Shown here piece by piece: positions 36,717 to 46,279 of a stretch of 64,000 bases of DNA. Location: positions 496,001-560,000 of the forward strand of contig NZ_KB908291.1 of assembly GCF_000382425.1 (NCBI RefSeq), read 5' to 3'. Numbering within the stretch: the stretch's first letter is position 1; the number at the start of each line of letters is the position of its first letter. Position numbers and translations under genes: made by a program. The stretch comes from Empedobacter brevis NBRC 14943 = ATCC 43319 (lineage in GTDB: Bacteria; Bacteroidota; Bacteroidia; Flavobacteriales; Weeksellaceae). The notes beneath the pieces were generated by a model. It had not been told where the DNA came from and ran no database searches. It saw nothing but the letters and a program-made list of their open reading frames with translations.

Positions 36717-37811
36717 ATGAGCCAGAATCCTGAAAATCCATTCAAAACTTATTTTGATCAAACCCTTGAAAGATGTGGTTTTGATGAAGATTTAAAAACT
36801 GGAATTTTATTTTTTTTAGGTGAAAGTATAATTGCTGCAAACACCAATCAATTGATGAATATGTTTGTAGAAGAAGAAAAACTTCAACAAGAATTCAAAC
36901 GCTTATTGACTTTATATGCTTCTTCAAATTCAGGTTTTAATCCTCTTGAAGAATTAAACACTGAACCGATCAAACAGCTGATGTATACTTATAATGAAAT
37001 TTATGTTAATAAAATACGACATAAATCATTTGATTTTGAGAAGGTTATAGATGAAAATTTAAAGTCAGAGTTTAAGTTAGATTTTCTTCAAGAATTTGAA
37101 GGAAGACCATATAAATTAATTACAAATCATCAATTAAATACTTCTTTTTTTAAACAAATTGGTGCGTATCTCAATCAATTCGAATTGAGTTATCAGGATA
37201 TTTATTTGGCTGGAATCAATTATTATCAAATGAATCAACAGTTCGATTTTGAAGGAATAAATCTTTTAAATTTAAACATCATTGATAGTTTTTCTCCTTT
37301 GTATACAACGTTGTTTCATTATCCATTGTTGTACACTTATTATCCGGCAAATTTGAATGCAAATCATTTGTTTAGTTCAATTTTACAATTTCTTTATTTA
37401 CATACAAACACAGATATTGCGAAGCATATTCATGCATTTCACAACCATATTTTTTACGAAAACAATCCAAGAAGAGTTCGTAACGGATGGGAATTTGAAG
37501 AATTGGAACGTGGTGTATTAATTTCTCAAACATTACACAATGCATTGAACATTCGTAAATCTCCAATTTTTGCAACCCGTCCTGATTTCTTAAATTCGGA
37601 CAATTATTTGATGAAGGAATTAAAAGATCAGAATATTCCACTGGATAATTTTAAAGCTTTGATTTCAAAAACAATTGAAGAATATTACGAAATAAATTTA
37701 GATGAAGTAGTTGAAGGAAAATTGAATCATGCCGAATTTTTACAACTTTTAGCAATTATTTTCTATGAAACTTCTGCAAATGCAATGATTGTAAAAGGAT
37801 GGAAAAATTAA
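36717..37811 (+). CDS. unknown 364-residue protein
   Basis: A long all-alpha-looking protein with no recognised domain. It is rich in Asn, Tyr, Phe and Leu (FEGINLLNLNIIDSFSPLYTTLFHYPLLYTYY). There is no signal peptide and no membrane helix. A His-rich stretch HIHAFHNHIFYENNPRRVRNG sits near residue 245 and could bind a metal, but this is speculative. It overlaps the next gene by 13 bases, so the two should be made together. Confidence 0.65.
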   Translation: MSQNPENPFKTYFDQTLERCGFDEDLKTGILFFLGESIIAANTNQLMNMFVEEEKLQQEFKRLLTLYASSNSGFNPLEELNTEPIKQLMYTYNEIYVNKIRHKSFDFEKVIDENLKSEFKLDFLQEFEGRPYKLITNHQLNTSFFKQIGAYLNQFELSYQDIYLAGINYYQMNQQFDFEGINLLNLNIIDSFSPLYTTLFHYPLLYTYYPANLNANHLFSSILQFLYLHTNTDIAKHIHAFHNHIFYENNPRRVRNGWEFEELERGVLISQTLHNALNIRKSPIFATRPDFLNSDNYLMKELKDQNIPLDNFKALISKTIEEYYEINLDEVVEGKLNHAEFLQLLAIIFYETSANAMIVKGWKN

Positions 37812-38062
37812 ACCTTAATCAAGAAAATCTAATCAAATTAGAAGAACATTTTGATGAATTGTTACCAAGATTACCTTTTGAAATGGTTTCATTTTACGAA
37901 TCGAGTAATTCATGGGAAGGACAAATTGAATACAATTTAAACCTGAAAACCGGAGAATTCACCTATCATACAATTGAAAATATAAAACAACAACTCGAAA
38001 TTTCTTCCGAAATGATGCAGCGTATAGAAAGTGAAATCATTTTGATGTTAGAAAATTTATAA
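37799..38062 (+). CDS. unknown 87-residue partner protein
   Basis: A small protein starting MEKLNLNQENLIKLEEHFDELLPRL, probably helical, followed by a short beta segment (QIEYNLNLKTGEFTYHTI). It begins 13 bases inside the end of the 36717 gene, a strong sign of translational coupling. It was not recognised. A shared complex with the upstream protein is the simplest idea. Confidence 0.6.
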   Translation: MEKLNLNQENLIKLEEHFDELLPRLPFEMVSFYESSNSWEGQIEYNLNLKTGEFTYHTIENIKQQLEISSEMMQRIESEIILMLENL

Positions 38063-38066
38063 ACTT

Positions 38067-38095
38067 AAAATCTCCTCTTTTTGGGAGATTTTTTT
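38067..38095. terminator. bidirectional terminator
   Basis: 9-bp arms AAAATCTCC/GGAGATTTT (38067-38075 and 38084-38092) between convergent genes, with a T-run to 38095 that meets the stop codon of the LytTR gene. Confidence 0.8.
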
Positions 38096-38855
38096 AGTTA
38101 TTCATCCAGTCTATCCAATTATTTATCTGCGTTTTACTAATAAATATTGGCTGTTCTGTCTCTGGTTTTGGTTGAAGGTAAATTTCAATTTTTTGACTAG
38201 AATGTTTTATAATTTCTGATATTGAATCAATGTGAACAATAAATTTCCGATTGATTTTGAAGAATATTGTTGAATCTAATTTATTAATAATATCCTTTAT
38301 TGTATCATCATAGATATAAGTTTGAGCATCTTTTGTTTTCATAAAAAGATGTTTACCGGAAGCAAAGAAATAAGCAATTTCTTGTTCTTCTATTGAACGC
38401 AGTTTATTCCCATTGTTTACGAGAAAACGATGCGTTATTTCTGAAGAAGAATTCTCTAAAACTGTGATTGATTTTAAAGTTGGAACAATATCAAAACTTG
38501 TTCGAATTGAATTGAATTTTTGCAAAGCCAGATTTAGCTCCTCTATTTCAAAAGGTTTTAAAATATAATCAATCGTGAAATGTTTAAAAACCTTCATTGC
38601 ATATTCATCATAAGCCGTAATAAAAATAATTGGAGTAAAAATTTCAACTTTTTGAAAGATTTCAAAACTTTTTCCATCTCCAAGGTGGATATCCATAAAA
38701 ATAAGATCTACAACATTTTCCTCAAAAAAAGCTATCGCTTGTTTTGTAGAGCGTAAAATTGTAATAGATGAAATAGGGATAATAGACTGTTCTTCTACTA
38801 AATTTTTCAGATAGGTTACCGCTAATAATTCATCTTCTACAATTGCCACTTTCAT
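38094..38855 (-). CDS. LytTR-type response regulator
   Basis: A 253-residue two-domain regulator. The receiver domain (about 1-115) has the acidic pair in IVEDE, the phospho-acceptor D55 in IFMDIHLGD, T80 in FITAYDEYAM and K100 in YILKPFE. The C-terminal LytTR DNA-binding domain (about 150-250) has the usual KINRKFIVHIDSI segment. It most likely receives phosphate from the LytS-type kinase at 46277, with the SusCD-protease genes between them, and binds direct repeats such as those at 46221-46279. A hairpin separates it from susD. Confidence 0.92.
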   Translation of the reverse strand: MKVAIVEDELLAVTYLKNLVEEQSIIPISSITILRSTKQAIAFFEENVVDLIFMDIHLGDGKSFEIFQKVEIFTPIIFITAYDEYAMKVFKHFTIDYILKPFEIEELNLALQKFNSIRTSFDIVPTLKSITVLENSSSEITHRFLVNNGNKLRSIEEQEIAYFFASGKHLFMKTKDAQTYIYDDTIKDIINKLDSTIFFKINRKFIVHIDSISEIIKHSSQKIEIYLQPKPETEQPIFISKTQINNWIDWMNN

Positions 38856-38870
38856 GAATGTAAAAGTAAT

Positions 38871-38904
38871 AAAAAAACCGTCTAAATGGAGATAAAGACG
38901 GTTT
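38871..38904 (-). terminator. terminator after susD
   Basis: 9-bp arms AAACCGTCT/AGACGGTTT (38875-38883 and 38896-38904), then a T-run on the minus strand. It sits between susD and the regulator gene and may leave the regulator at a lower level by partial read-through. Confidence 0.75.
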
Positions 38905-38912
38905 AAAAAATG

Positions 38913-40232
38913 TTATAAATGAGGATTATTGAGCTTAGCTGTTTGTGGAATTTCTATTGTATAACGGACATCATTTTGCTGTAATATATATTCTTTACCC
39001 GCAACCTGATGTTTAATTTCTTTTTGATCTGCACGACGTAAATCATACCAACGCTGACCTTCTAATGCAAACTCTCTGAAACGTTCTTCTAAAATAAATT
39101 TCATGAATTGATCAGAATTCATTTTCGAAAGTTCAGTTTGTACTTTTGCAAATCCATCTGGTGTATATCTATTCTGTAGAACTGAGCTCAAAGTCGCCTT
39201 TGCTTCAGTTAGTTTATTCAATTTCAAATAAGATTCAGCTTTGATAAAATACAATTCTGCAACACGAAAAGATGTTTTAAATTCTGAATTTCCTCCTTTG
39301 ATGATTTTATATTTTGAATCATCTTTCTCAAAATAAAGAGGAAAACGCAAATCATTTTCCATATCATAACTCTCCAGCAAATCTGTTGAAGCATACGACA
39401 TATACTGAACAGCATTATTCAATGTGTTGTCCAAAGCTAAAATAGATTCAGCAGATGTATAATGATTTGGAACTAATTTTGTCGTATTCAAATTCACTAA
39501 TTCACCTTTGATTTTCAATGCTTGGTCAGAGAAATCAATTGCTTTCTGCCATTCGTTTTTGTACAGCGCTATTCTTGCTTCGAAAGCATCTAATGCTACT
39601 TTTGAAAATCTGTAATTTAATCCGGCAAGTTGTTGGTTCATTTTCATCAATTTAGAAGCTTCTTCTACATCTGACTGAATATGATTGTATACTTCTTGTA
39701 CCGAAGAAGGTTTCAACGTTGCTTCCAGATCAACTTTTAGATTTAAAGGAACTCCTCTGTCTGTATTTGCTGTAGACAAGTTGTATGGTTGACCATATAA
39801 ATTCAATAAATCAAAATAAGCATAAGCTCGCAAAGCATATGCTTCTGCCAGTAATTGATCTTTTTCAACAGAATTTTCCATTGTTTTTTGTCCCTCATTG
39901 ATGATTTGATTGGTATAAAAAATCACGGTATAAAAACCAACCCAAGGAAATTGAATTGACATCTGATCTGGATTTGTATCTTTCCACATCGCAATTTCTC
40001 GGTACGAAATAAAATCACTTGTATTTTCATTTAACGTAACCTCATCAGTACGCAAAGCCGTTAAAGACTTATGGGTAGGATATTTTGAATAGGCATTCGT
40101 TAATACCATGCGGTAATCTTCCACTGTTTTGGGTATTATTTTTCCGTCTGGTTCAATATCCAAATAATTGTCGCAACTAACCGCTGTAAAACTAACTGCA
40201 ACTATGCTTAATAAAAAAAATATTTTTTTCAT
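38913..40232 (-). CDS. SusD/RagB-family outer-membrane lipoprotein
   Basis: A 439-residue SusD homologue with a lipoprotein signal ending in VSC (lipidated Cys near residue 20), then the typical DNYLDIEPDGKIIPKTVEDYR. TPR-like helices are indicated by AYALRAYAYFDLLNLYG and the C-terminal LEERFREFALEGQRWYDLRR is a strong family mark. It caps the SusC channel and binds substrate outside the cell. It is shorter than polysaccharide-type SusD proteins, like RagB-type members. It follows susC by 13 bases. Confidence 0.93.
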   Translation of the reverse strand: MKKIFFLLSIVAVSFTAVSCDNYLDIEPDGKIIPKTVEDYRMVLTNAYSKYPTHKSLTALRTDEVTLNENTSDFISYREIAMWKDTNPDQMSIQFPWVGFYTVIFYTNQIINEGQKTMENSVEKDQLLAEAYALRAYAYFDLLNLYGQPYNLSTANTDRGVPLNLKVDLEATLKPSSVQEVYNHIQSDVEEASKLMKMNQQLAGLNYRFSKVALDAFEARIALYKNEWQKAIDFSDQALKIKGELVNLNTTKLVPNHYTSAESILALDNTLNNAVQYMSYASTDLLESYDMENDLRFPLYFEKDDSKYKIIKGGNSEFKTSFRVAELYFIKAESYLKLNKLTEAKATLSSVLQNRYTPDGFAKVQTELSKMNSDQFMKFILEERFREFALEGQRWYDLRRADQKEIKHQVAGKEYILQQNDVRYTIEIPQTAKLNNPHL

Positions 40233-40245
40233 TTGATTTTAAAAT

Positions 40246-43200
40246 TTAGAAAGAAAGGTTCACTCCTGCTGTTACTGATTTTGCAATTGGCTGTGCATAG
40301 ATATTCCCATATGTTTCCGGATCAAAATATCCATCGTATCCATTGCTGAATACAAATAAATTACGACCTTCTAAGCTAAAACGAGCACTTTTAAATCCGA
40401 TAACTTCAGAATATTTCTTTGGCAATGTATACCCCACACGAATACTACTAATACGTAAATAGCTAATTTCTTTGGCCCAGATGTCTAACAAATTATACGC
40501 ATTTGCGTTATTCCCTGCAAACCATTTGTTCGCCATCCAACTGTCATTATCTCCCATAATAGGACTTGTAATTCCCGGAAGTGTTGTCCCTGCCTGAAAA
40601 ATATCTTGTGTATAATTACGTCCGGGATCTAATTCCATTCCTCTATAAGAAGGTGATCTCATCACTGTCTGTTTAAGATTGAATGCAGCTGAAATTGTTA
40701 AATCAAAATTGTGAATTTTGAAATTATTGATGATTCCTCCGGTAAATTTAGGATCACGATCACCGATGTATGTAAATAAATTACGTTTTTCTTCACTTGT
40801 CAATTTAGAATCAACAAACTCTCCCGGTAAAAAGTCTTCGTATAAATCAAATAATGCAAAGAACTCTTTTGCAGAAACTTTTTCATCCCCTTTCCAAAAC
40901 ATTGGATTTCCATATTCATCAAATCCGGCAGTCTTTAATGCAAAGATTGCATTAACAGGCAATCCTTCTCGCGATGGCACCAAGCTATTCTCGCGCTGTT
41001 GTTCTTTTAAGACTTTACTTTTATTATGAGCGAAGTTAATTGTTGTCGACCATTTGAAATTTTGAGTATCAATATTACGGGTTGTAAGCGCAATCTCAAA
41101 ACCTTTGTTTGTCAATTCACCCCAATTCACCATTGTATATTCAAAACCTGCTTCTAAAGGAGTTTCCCGCATACTAATCATGTCAGTCCCTTTACGGTGA
41201 TATACATCTACTGCAAGATTAATACGGTTTTTGAAAAGCCCTAAATCTAAACCTAAATTTGTATTTGTTGTTTTTTCCCAACGTAACAAATCATTCGGCA
41301 AGTTTATCGCATTGATAATATCTTCATTCCCTCCGGGTAAAATCGTCACATCACTGTATTCACCGATAAAGAAAGGCGACGTATTACGATCAATGTTTCC
41401 TTGTAAACCATAAGAAGCACGTAGACGAAGGTTAGAAATAAAATCTACATTTTCCATAAACGCTTCTCTCGAAACCAACCAAGATGCTGAAATCGCCCAA
41501 ATTGGTAAATATTTGTATTTTTTATTTACACCAAATAAATTTGTCCCATCGTAGCGAACACTTCCAAAAAGCGTATACTTTTTGTCTAATGTATACGAAG
41601 CTGTCGCAAACGTAGAAACATACGCATTTTCTTCTGTCGGCATATCTTTATACGTTTCGTAACGTTTGTCTGAAGCAAAATTCGAATTAGGAAAAACGAT
41701 TGGTGTTCCGGTTTTTGTTATTTTATTGTAACCAAAAGCACGTGTTAATGTTGTTTCATTTTGTGTATGACGAATTTCCGTTCCGGCCATCAAATCAATC
41801 TCATGGCGGTTATTGATGGTTGTACTGTACGTTCCCTGAAGTTTCCAATTGTATTGAAAATATTCGTTATCCCAATTTTGTTTTATTCCTCCATCAGGTA
41901 AAAAGTACAAATACTGACCAGATTTATAATAACGCGTTCCTTCTTTCATTTTACGCGTAAAATAAGTCTCCTTCTCAGCGAATTTTTCTGTTTTATTGTT
42001 ATCGTACTGAATCCCTAGCTGCGATGTTAATTTCAAACCTTTTGCCAATTGATAATTAAGATCAATGATCCCTTTTATCGAACGGTTTTTTAATGTATAA
42101 TTTGTGTTCTCTCTCTCTTCAATAAAATTAAACGGAATCGAGCGATCCTCATATCCATCAATATCTTGGTCATATCGATAAGAACCATCAGCATTAAATG
42201 GAGATAAATACGGATTGGCATTTCTAGAATAATTAATCGGATTGATGGCCGCATCGGCATCAGTAACAAAAGATTCTTTGTCACTAGAAGTTGCAAAAAT
42301 AGAAATCCCTACATCGAATTTATCGTTTAATTTATAATTGTTTTTTAACGTAAGATTGTAACGCTCAAAGCCTGTTCCAATTGTTGTCCCTTGCTCATCA
42401 TAGTATCCTAAAGAGAAGTAATAATCAGAACGGTCATTTCCTCCGGAAATACTCAAACCATATTGTGTGTTAATTGCATTACGATACAATAATTTACCCC
42501 AATCTGTTGTATGATTTCGTAAAGAATTAATTTGATTTTGTGTTGTAAGATCCAAAGAACTAAAACCTCCGTTTCGTAAAGCATCTACTTGACCATTCTT
42601 TTTCAAAATTCGCATCACTTCACCTTTATCTGTACGATAGGTTAAATCTGAACGACCTGCAAGCATTAATTCAAGATCAACTTTTTGAGAAGCATTCAGT
42701 AAATTCAATCGATCAAAATCCGGACGAGCAGTTACAAATGTATTCGCAGAAAAATTCACTGTCATTGCACCTTTTTTCCCACGTTTTGTTGTAATCGAAA
42801 TTACACCATTCGCCGCTCTTGCACCATAAATAGCAGTTGCAGCTGCATCTTTAAGAATCGTAATATCTTCGATATCGTTTGGATTTAATCCAGCGATAGA
42901 AAAGTTTTGTAATTGATCAATATTATCTTTATCGCTAAAATTTGGCACATCATTTCCTTCTAAAGGTAAACCATCAATTACCCATAATGGATCTTGAGGC
43001 CCCGAAAGAGAAGCCGTACCACGAATTCTAATTTTACTTGGAGAACCTGGTGCACCAGTTTCTGTTGCAACAGCTACACCAGCAATTTGTCCACTTAATA
43101 ATTGATCAACACTTGCTACACCGGCTTGTTGAATATCATCCATTTTCACAGTTGATATTGCTGATGTTAACTTCCGTTTTTCTATTTTTTGATAACCTGT

Positions 43201-43587
43201 TACAATAACTTCTTTCAAATCATTATTTTCTGGAATAGCCTGACTTGAAGTTAATTTTAAACTTACATGATACGTCGTCAAATCAGTTGAAAGTTCAATC
43301 AATTTCGAATCGTAACCTAAATAACTAATTAAAACAGATTTTGTATTTGCCGGAACTTCCAATGAAAAAAAACCATCTTCATCAGTAACAGTACCCACAG
43401 TTACACTTTCTATGATTCCTTTCTGATCTGTCTTAGTAGAAATCGATTGTGCTTCAATTTTAACAGACGCACCAGCAATTCCAACCAGTGATTTTTCATC
43501 TTGAACCGAACCTGTAATCACTCTCTTTTCTTGAGAAAACGCTATACTTGCCGCAAAAAGAGGCAAAAGAATGAGTGTCTTTTTCAT
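40246..43587 (-). CDS. SusC/RagA-family TonB-dependent outer-membrane channel
   Basis: A 1113-residue channel. After a signal peptide (KKTLILLPLFAASIAFSQ) comes a carboxypeptidase-like regulatory domain (about 22-115), a plug (about 128-270; EVIVTGYQ, VDQLLSGQIAGVAV, NGVISITTKRG) and a long beta-barrel that ends in aromatic SVTAGVNLSF. It imports bound substrate with TonB energy. It sits 9 bases after the protease and 13 before susD. RagA-type relatives import peptides; glycan uptake is not suggested, as no glycoside hydrolase is present. Confidence 0.93.
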   Translation of the reverse strand: MKKTLILLPLFAASIAFSQEKRVITGSVQDEKSLVGIAGASVKIEAQSISTKTDQKGIIESVTVGTVTDEDGFFSLEVPANTKSVLISYLGYDSKLIELSTDLTTYHVSLKLTSSQAIPENNDLKEVIVTGYQKIEKRKLTSAISTVKMDDIQQAGVASVDQLLSGQIAGVAVATETGAPGSPSKIRIRGTASLSGPQDPLWVIDGLPLEGNDVPNFSDKDNIDQLQNFSIAGLNPNDIEDITILKDAAATAIYGARAANGVISITTKRGKKGAMTVNFSANTFVTARPDFDRLNLLNASQKVDLELMLAGRSDLTYRTDKGEVMRILKKNGQVDALRNGGFSSLDLTTQNQINSLRNHTTDWGKLLYRNAINTQYGLSISGGNDRSDYYFSLGYYDEQGTTIGTGFERYNLTLKNNYKLNDKFDVGISIFATSSDKESFVTDADAAINPINYSRNANPYLSPFNADGSYRYDQDIDGYEDRSIPFNFIEERENTNYTLKNRSIKGIIDLNYQLAKGLKLTSQLGIQYDNNKTEKFAEKETYFTRKMKEGTRYYKSGQYLYFLPDGGIKQNWDNEYFQYNWKLQGTYSTTINNRHEIDLMAGTEIRHTQNETTLTRAFGYNKITKTGTPIVFPNSNFASDKRYETYKDMPTEENAYVSTFATASYTLDKKYTLFGSVRYDGTNLFGVNKKYKYLPIWAISASWLVSREAFMENVDFISNLRLRASYGLQGNIDRNTSPFFIGEYSDVTILPGGNEDIINAINLPNDLLRWEKTTNTNLGLDLGLFKNRINLAVDVYHRKGTDMISMRETPLEAGFEYTMVNWGELTNKGFEIALTTRNIDTQNFKWSTTINFAHNKSKVLKEQQRENSLVPSREGLPVNAIFALKTAGFDEYGNPMFWKGDEKVSAKEFFALFDLYEDFLPGEFVDSKLTSEEKRNLFTYIGDRDPKFTGGIINNFKIHNFDLTISAAFNLKQTVMRSPSYRGMELDPGRNYTQDIFQAGTTLPGITSPIMGDNDSWMANKWFAGNNANAYNLLDIWAKEISYLRISSIRVGYTLPKKYSEVIGFKSARFSLEGRNLFVFSNGYDGYFDPETYGNIYAQPIAKSVTAGVNLSF

Positions 43588-43596
43588 GTCTATATC

Positions 43597-46176
43597 TTAC
43601 TTTAAAGCTTCTTTAATACGAATAATTAAATCTGCGTAATGGGCTTTTGTCGCCTCATCTCCGTTATTCTTTTTCTTGTTTAATAAAGCTAACACGCGTT
43701 GTAACTCTGCTCTTTTATAGGTTGTCACTTCTGAAACCCTTTTCATCGAAGAATAGTTGATATTACGTGCCATTTTTTCTTCGTCTAAATAATTACAGAT
43801 AGTTGGTACTTGTAGATTTTGGTTAATTGTAAGTCCTGTTACAGTCGTTTTCTCAAACAATTTATTTGTTGAAACAATCAAAGCATCAACATAATTTTTT
43901 TGAGTCATTCGTTCAAGAATCGTTAAACTTGATTTCTTATCGAAAGCTACTTTTCTTACTTGATCAAATAAATTTTCAACTGTATAGATTTTATCGTTGG
44001 ATTTTAATTCCTGGTGATTTAATTCATTTTCTAGCATGCGCAACAATCGATCATCTGTAAATAAATTATAGATCAATCCATATTGCATTTCTCTTGCCAA
44101 TGTATATGGCGTTTGCTCATATGGTCCCATTGGTGAATTTTTAATCGCATAAGTTTTATCTAAAATGTCATTAAAAAATAACCATTTAGGCAAATTGATT
44201 ACATTTTCATTTAAATAATCTACTGCTTTACGCTGCATTTCAGCAGAAACTGGTTGATACGCTTTTTTATCAATACCAAAATAAGTATTGTTTAAATAGA
44301 TTCCTCCAACATTTGCTAACACATGATTTGAATACAAATCCCATTGCCCTATTGTTTGGTAATATAGTTTTCCGGTATTGATATAACTTTTACCATCTTC
44401 ATACGTCCATTTTAAAATATTCTCTGAAACACGTTTCAGATTTTTCATTCCGTATTCACTTGCTAAAACTGCATCATCTCCTAGATCTTCTGATTGAGAG
44501 CGAGGATCTATTGTATTTAAATAACTTTGTTGTTCTCCGTAGAAATACATTGGATCATCTTCGTGTTTTTCAATCATTTTACGAAGTGATGTTTTTTCTG
44601 TTGCTTGATCCGGAAACCAGCGGTATCCCCATTCAATTGCGTATTTATCATAAACACCAATTTTTGGTGTGATAGCTGTTACGCCATCTTCCGGCTGTGC
44701 AACATAATTATAACGAGCATAATCCATAATAGAAGGTGCCGTCCCTCCCATTTTAGCTGTAAACTCTTTCGAACGTAAAGATTCTACAGGATAAGAAAAA
44801 GAAGCTCCCATATTATGTTTCAATCCAAATGTATGTCCCACTTCGTGTGATGAAACAAATCGGATTGCTTCCCCCATATGTTCGTCACTGAATTTATTAC
44901 CTCTTGCTTTTGGATCAATCGGCCCAGTCTGAATACGCATCCAATCATGTAAGGACGTCATTACATTATGCCACCAAATAATATCAGCTTCCAAGATTTC
45001 TCCACTACGAGGATCCACAACAGAAGGCCCCATCGCATTTGATTTTGGAGATGCCGCATACGTAATGACAGAGTAGCGAACATCGTCAATATCAAAATCT
45101 TTATCGCTTTCAGTTGGTTCTTTTGCAATAATTGCATTTTTGAAACCAGCCTGTTCAAAAGCTATTTGCCAATCGTGCACTCCGGCAATAATCTTCTGTC
45201 TCCATTGTTTTGGAGTCGATGGATCGATGTAATAAATGATTGGCTTCTTAGGTTCTACTAATTCACCTCTCAAATATTTTTCTTTGTCCTCTTCTTTTGG
45301 TTCTAAACGCCATTTCGTAATAAAGCGTTGATCCTCCATTTTATGTTGAGCATCATTAAAAAACCAATGTTTTTCTGTGAAATATCCTACTCGGTTATCT
45401 GCAAAACGAGGTTGCATAGGTGTTTTTGATAACAAAACAATGTTACTTGTAACACCTAAGGTAACGGCTAAATCTACCCCTCCTTCATTTACACTTGTTG
45501 TCAATTGAGACTTCACGACAATGTTTTCCGGGAAAGTTTTTACGTTTTCTACATACGATAGATTTGCCTTTACCGACCCTCCTAAACCTACATTTGTTAA
45601 TACGTCATTAAAACTTTTTTGATTTCCATCAAAAATCTTATTCACTTTAATAGCTACTGCTGTAGAATCGCTATTTTGAGCTTCTATATCAAAAACTTCT
45701 ATAATTGACTCTGAAAAATTATCTTTTACAGAAGCTGTGATTGCATCATCTTTAGGTGAAGAAACTTGTGGAACGACTGTTTTCACCCACACTTTCTTCG
45801 CTACTTTATCATGATAGAAAGAAATTACTTTATTTTCATAATTCATTCCTTTGTTCAAGCCTGCTTCATTGACTTGCATTGGAACTTGTGATAATTTATT
45901 GACAACTAAAAATTGACGTCCAAATAAACTATCAGGAATTTCGAAGTAGATATCTGTTTTAACTTGAATCGTATTGAATAAACCTTTTTTATACGTTCCT
46001 TTCTTTACTAATTCATCGATTTTTTTAACTTTCGTTACTATCGAATCTTTTTTCTCCGTTTTCTCCTTTTCAGTTTTTTTATCTTCTTTTTTTTGTCCAT
46101 AAACAACTGCCGAAGACATTGCTAAACCTAAGTATAGTGCTAATTTATAATTCTTTCTTTCCTTATTCTGGCTCAT
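43597..46176 (-). CDS. secreted zinc-dependent metalloprotease (DUF5117/DUF4953 type)
   Basis: An 859-residue protein with a signal peptide at about 10-27 (KLALYLGLAMSSAVVYGQ). The metzincin zinc site HEVGHTFGLKH is at 444-454 with the catalytic glutamate E445, and a Met-turn SIMDY is at 482-486. The N-terminal region matches the DUF5118/DUF5117 part and the C-terminal region the DUF4953 part of this Bacteroidota family. It probably cuts protein or peptide in the periplasm or outside. It is the first gene after the promoter with three direct repeats. Confidence 0.9.
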   Translation of the reverse strand: MSQNKERKNYKLALYLGLAMSSAVVYGQKKEDKKTEKEKTEKKDSIVTKVKKIDELVKKGTYKKGLFNTIQVKTDIYFEIPDSLFGRQFLVVNKLSQVPMQVNEAGLNKGMNYENKVISFYHDKVAKKVWVKTVVPQVSSPKDDAITASVKDNFSESIIEVFDIEAQNSDSTAVAIKVNKIFDGNQKSFNDVLTNVGLGGSVKANLSYVENVKTFPENIVVKSQLTTSVNEGGVDLAVTLGVTSNIVLLSKTPMQPRFADNRVGYFTEKHWFFNDAQHKMEDQRFITKWRLEPKEEDKEKYLRGELVEPKKPIIYYIDPSTPKQWRQKIIAGVHDWQIAFEQAGFKNAIIAKEPTESDKDFDIDDVRYSVITYAASPKSNAMGPSVVDPRSGEILEADIIWWHNVMTSLHDWMRIQTGPIDPKARGNKFSDEHMGEAIRFVSSHEVGHTFGLKHNMGASFSYPVESLRSKEFTAKMGGTAPSIMDYARYNYVAQPEDGVTAITPKIGVYDKYAIEWGYRWFPDQATEKTSLRKMIEKHEDDPMYFYGEQQSYLNTIDPRSQSEDLGDDAVLASEYGMKNLKRVSENILKWTYEDGKSYINTGKLYYQTIGQWDLYSNHVLANVGGIYLNNTYFGIDKKAYQPVSAEMQRKAVDYLNENVINLPKWLFFNDILDKTYAIKNSPMGPYEQTPYTLAREMQYGLIYNLFTDDRLLRMLENELNHQELKSNDKIYTVENLFDQVRKVAFDKKSSLTILERMTQKNYVDALIVSTNKLFEKTTVTGLTINQNLQVPTICNYLDEEKMARNINYSSMKRVSEVTTYKRAELQRVLALLNKKKNNGDEATKAHYADLIIRIKEALK

Positions 46177-46206
46177 TCAAACGTTAAATTATCATTAATT
46201 ATGGCA

Positions 46207-46279
46207 TAAACTTAATAGCAGTTTTGGGATAATAATAGTTTTTGGGAGTGAATGGTTTGTTTTTGGGAGTGAGTGGTTA
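46207..46279 (-). promoter_or_regulatory. protease-SusCD promoter region with three direct repeats
   Basis: On the minus strand three direct copies of CCCAAAA occur (their GGG on the plus strand begins at 46226, 46244 and 46265), spaced 18 and 21 bases apart. The two upstream copies are longer and near-identical (plus strand TTTTTGGGAGTGAATGG and TTTTTGGGAGTGAGTGG). A -7-like box TAAGTTTA lies at 46207-46214. Repeats on one face of the helix upstream of a promoter are the known form of LytTR binding sites. No such repeats are seen elsewhere in the locus. Confidence 0.55.
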
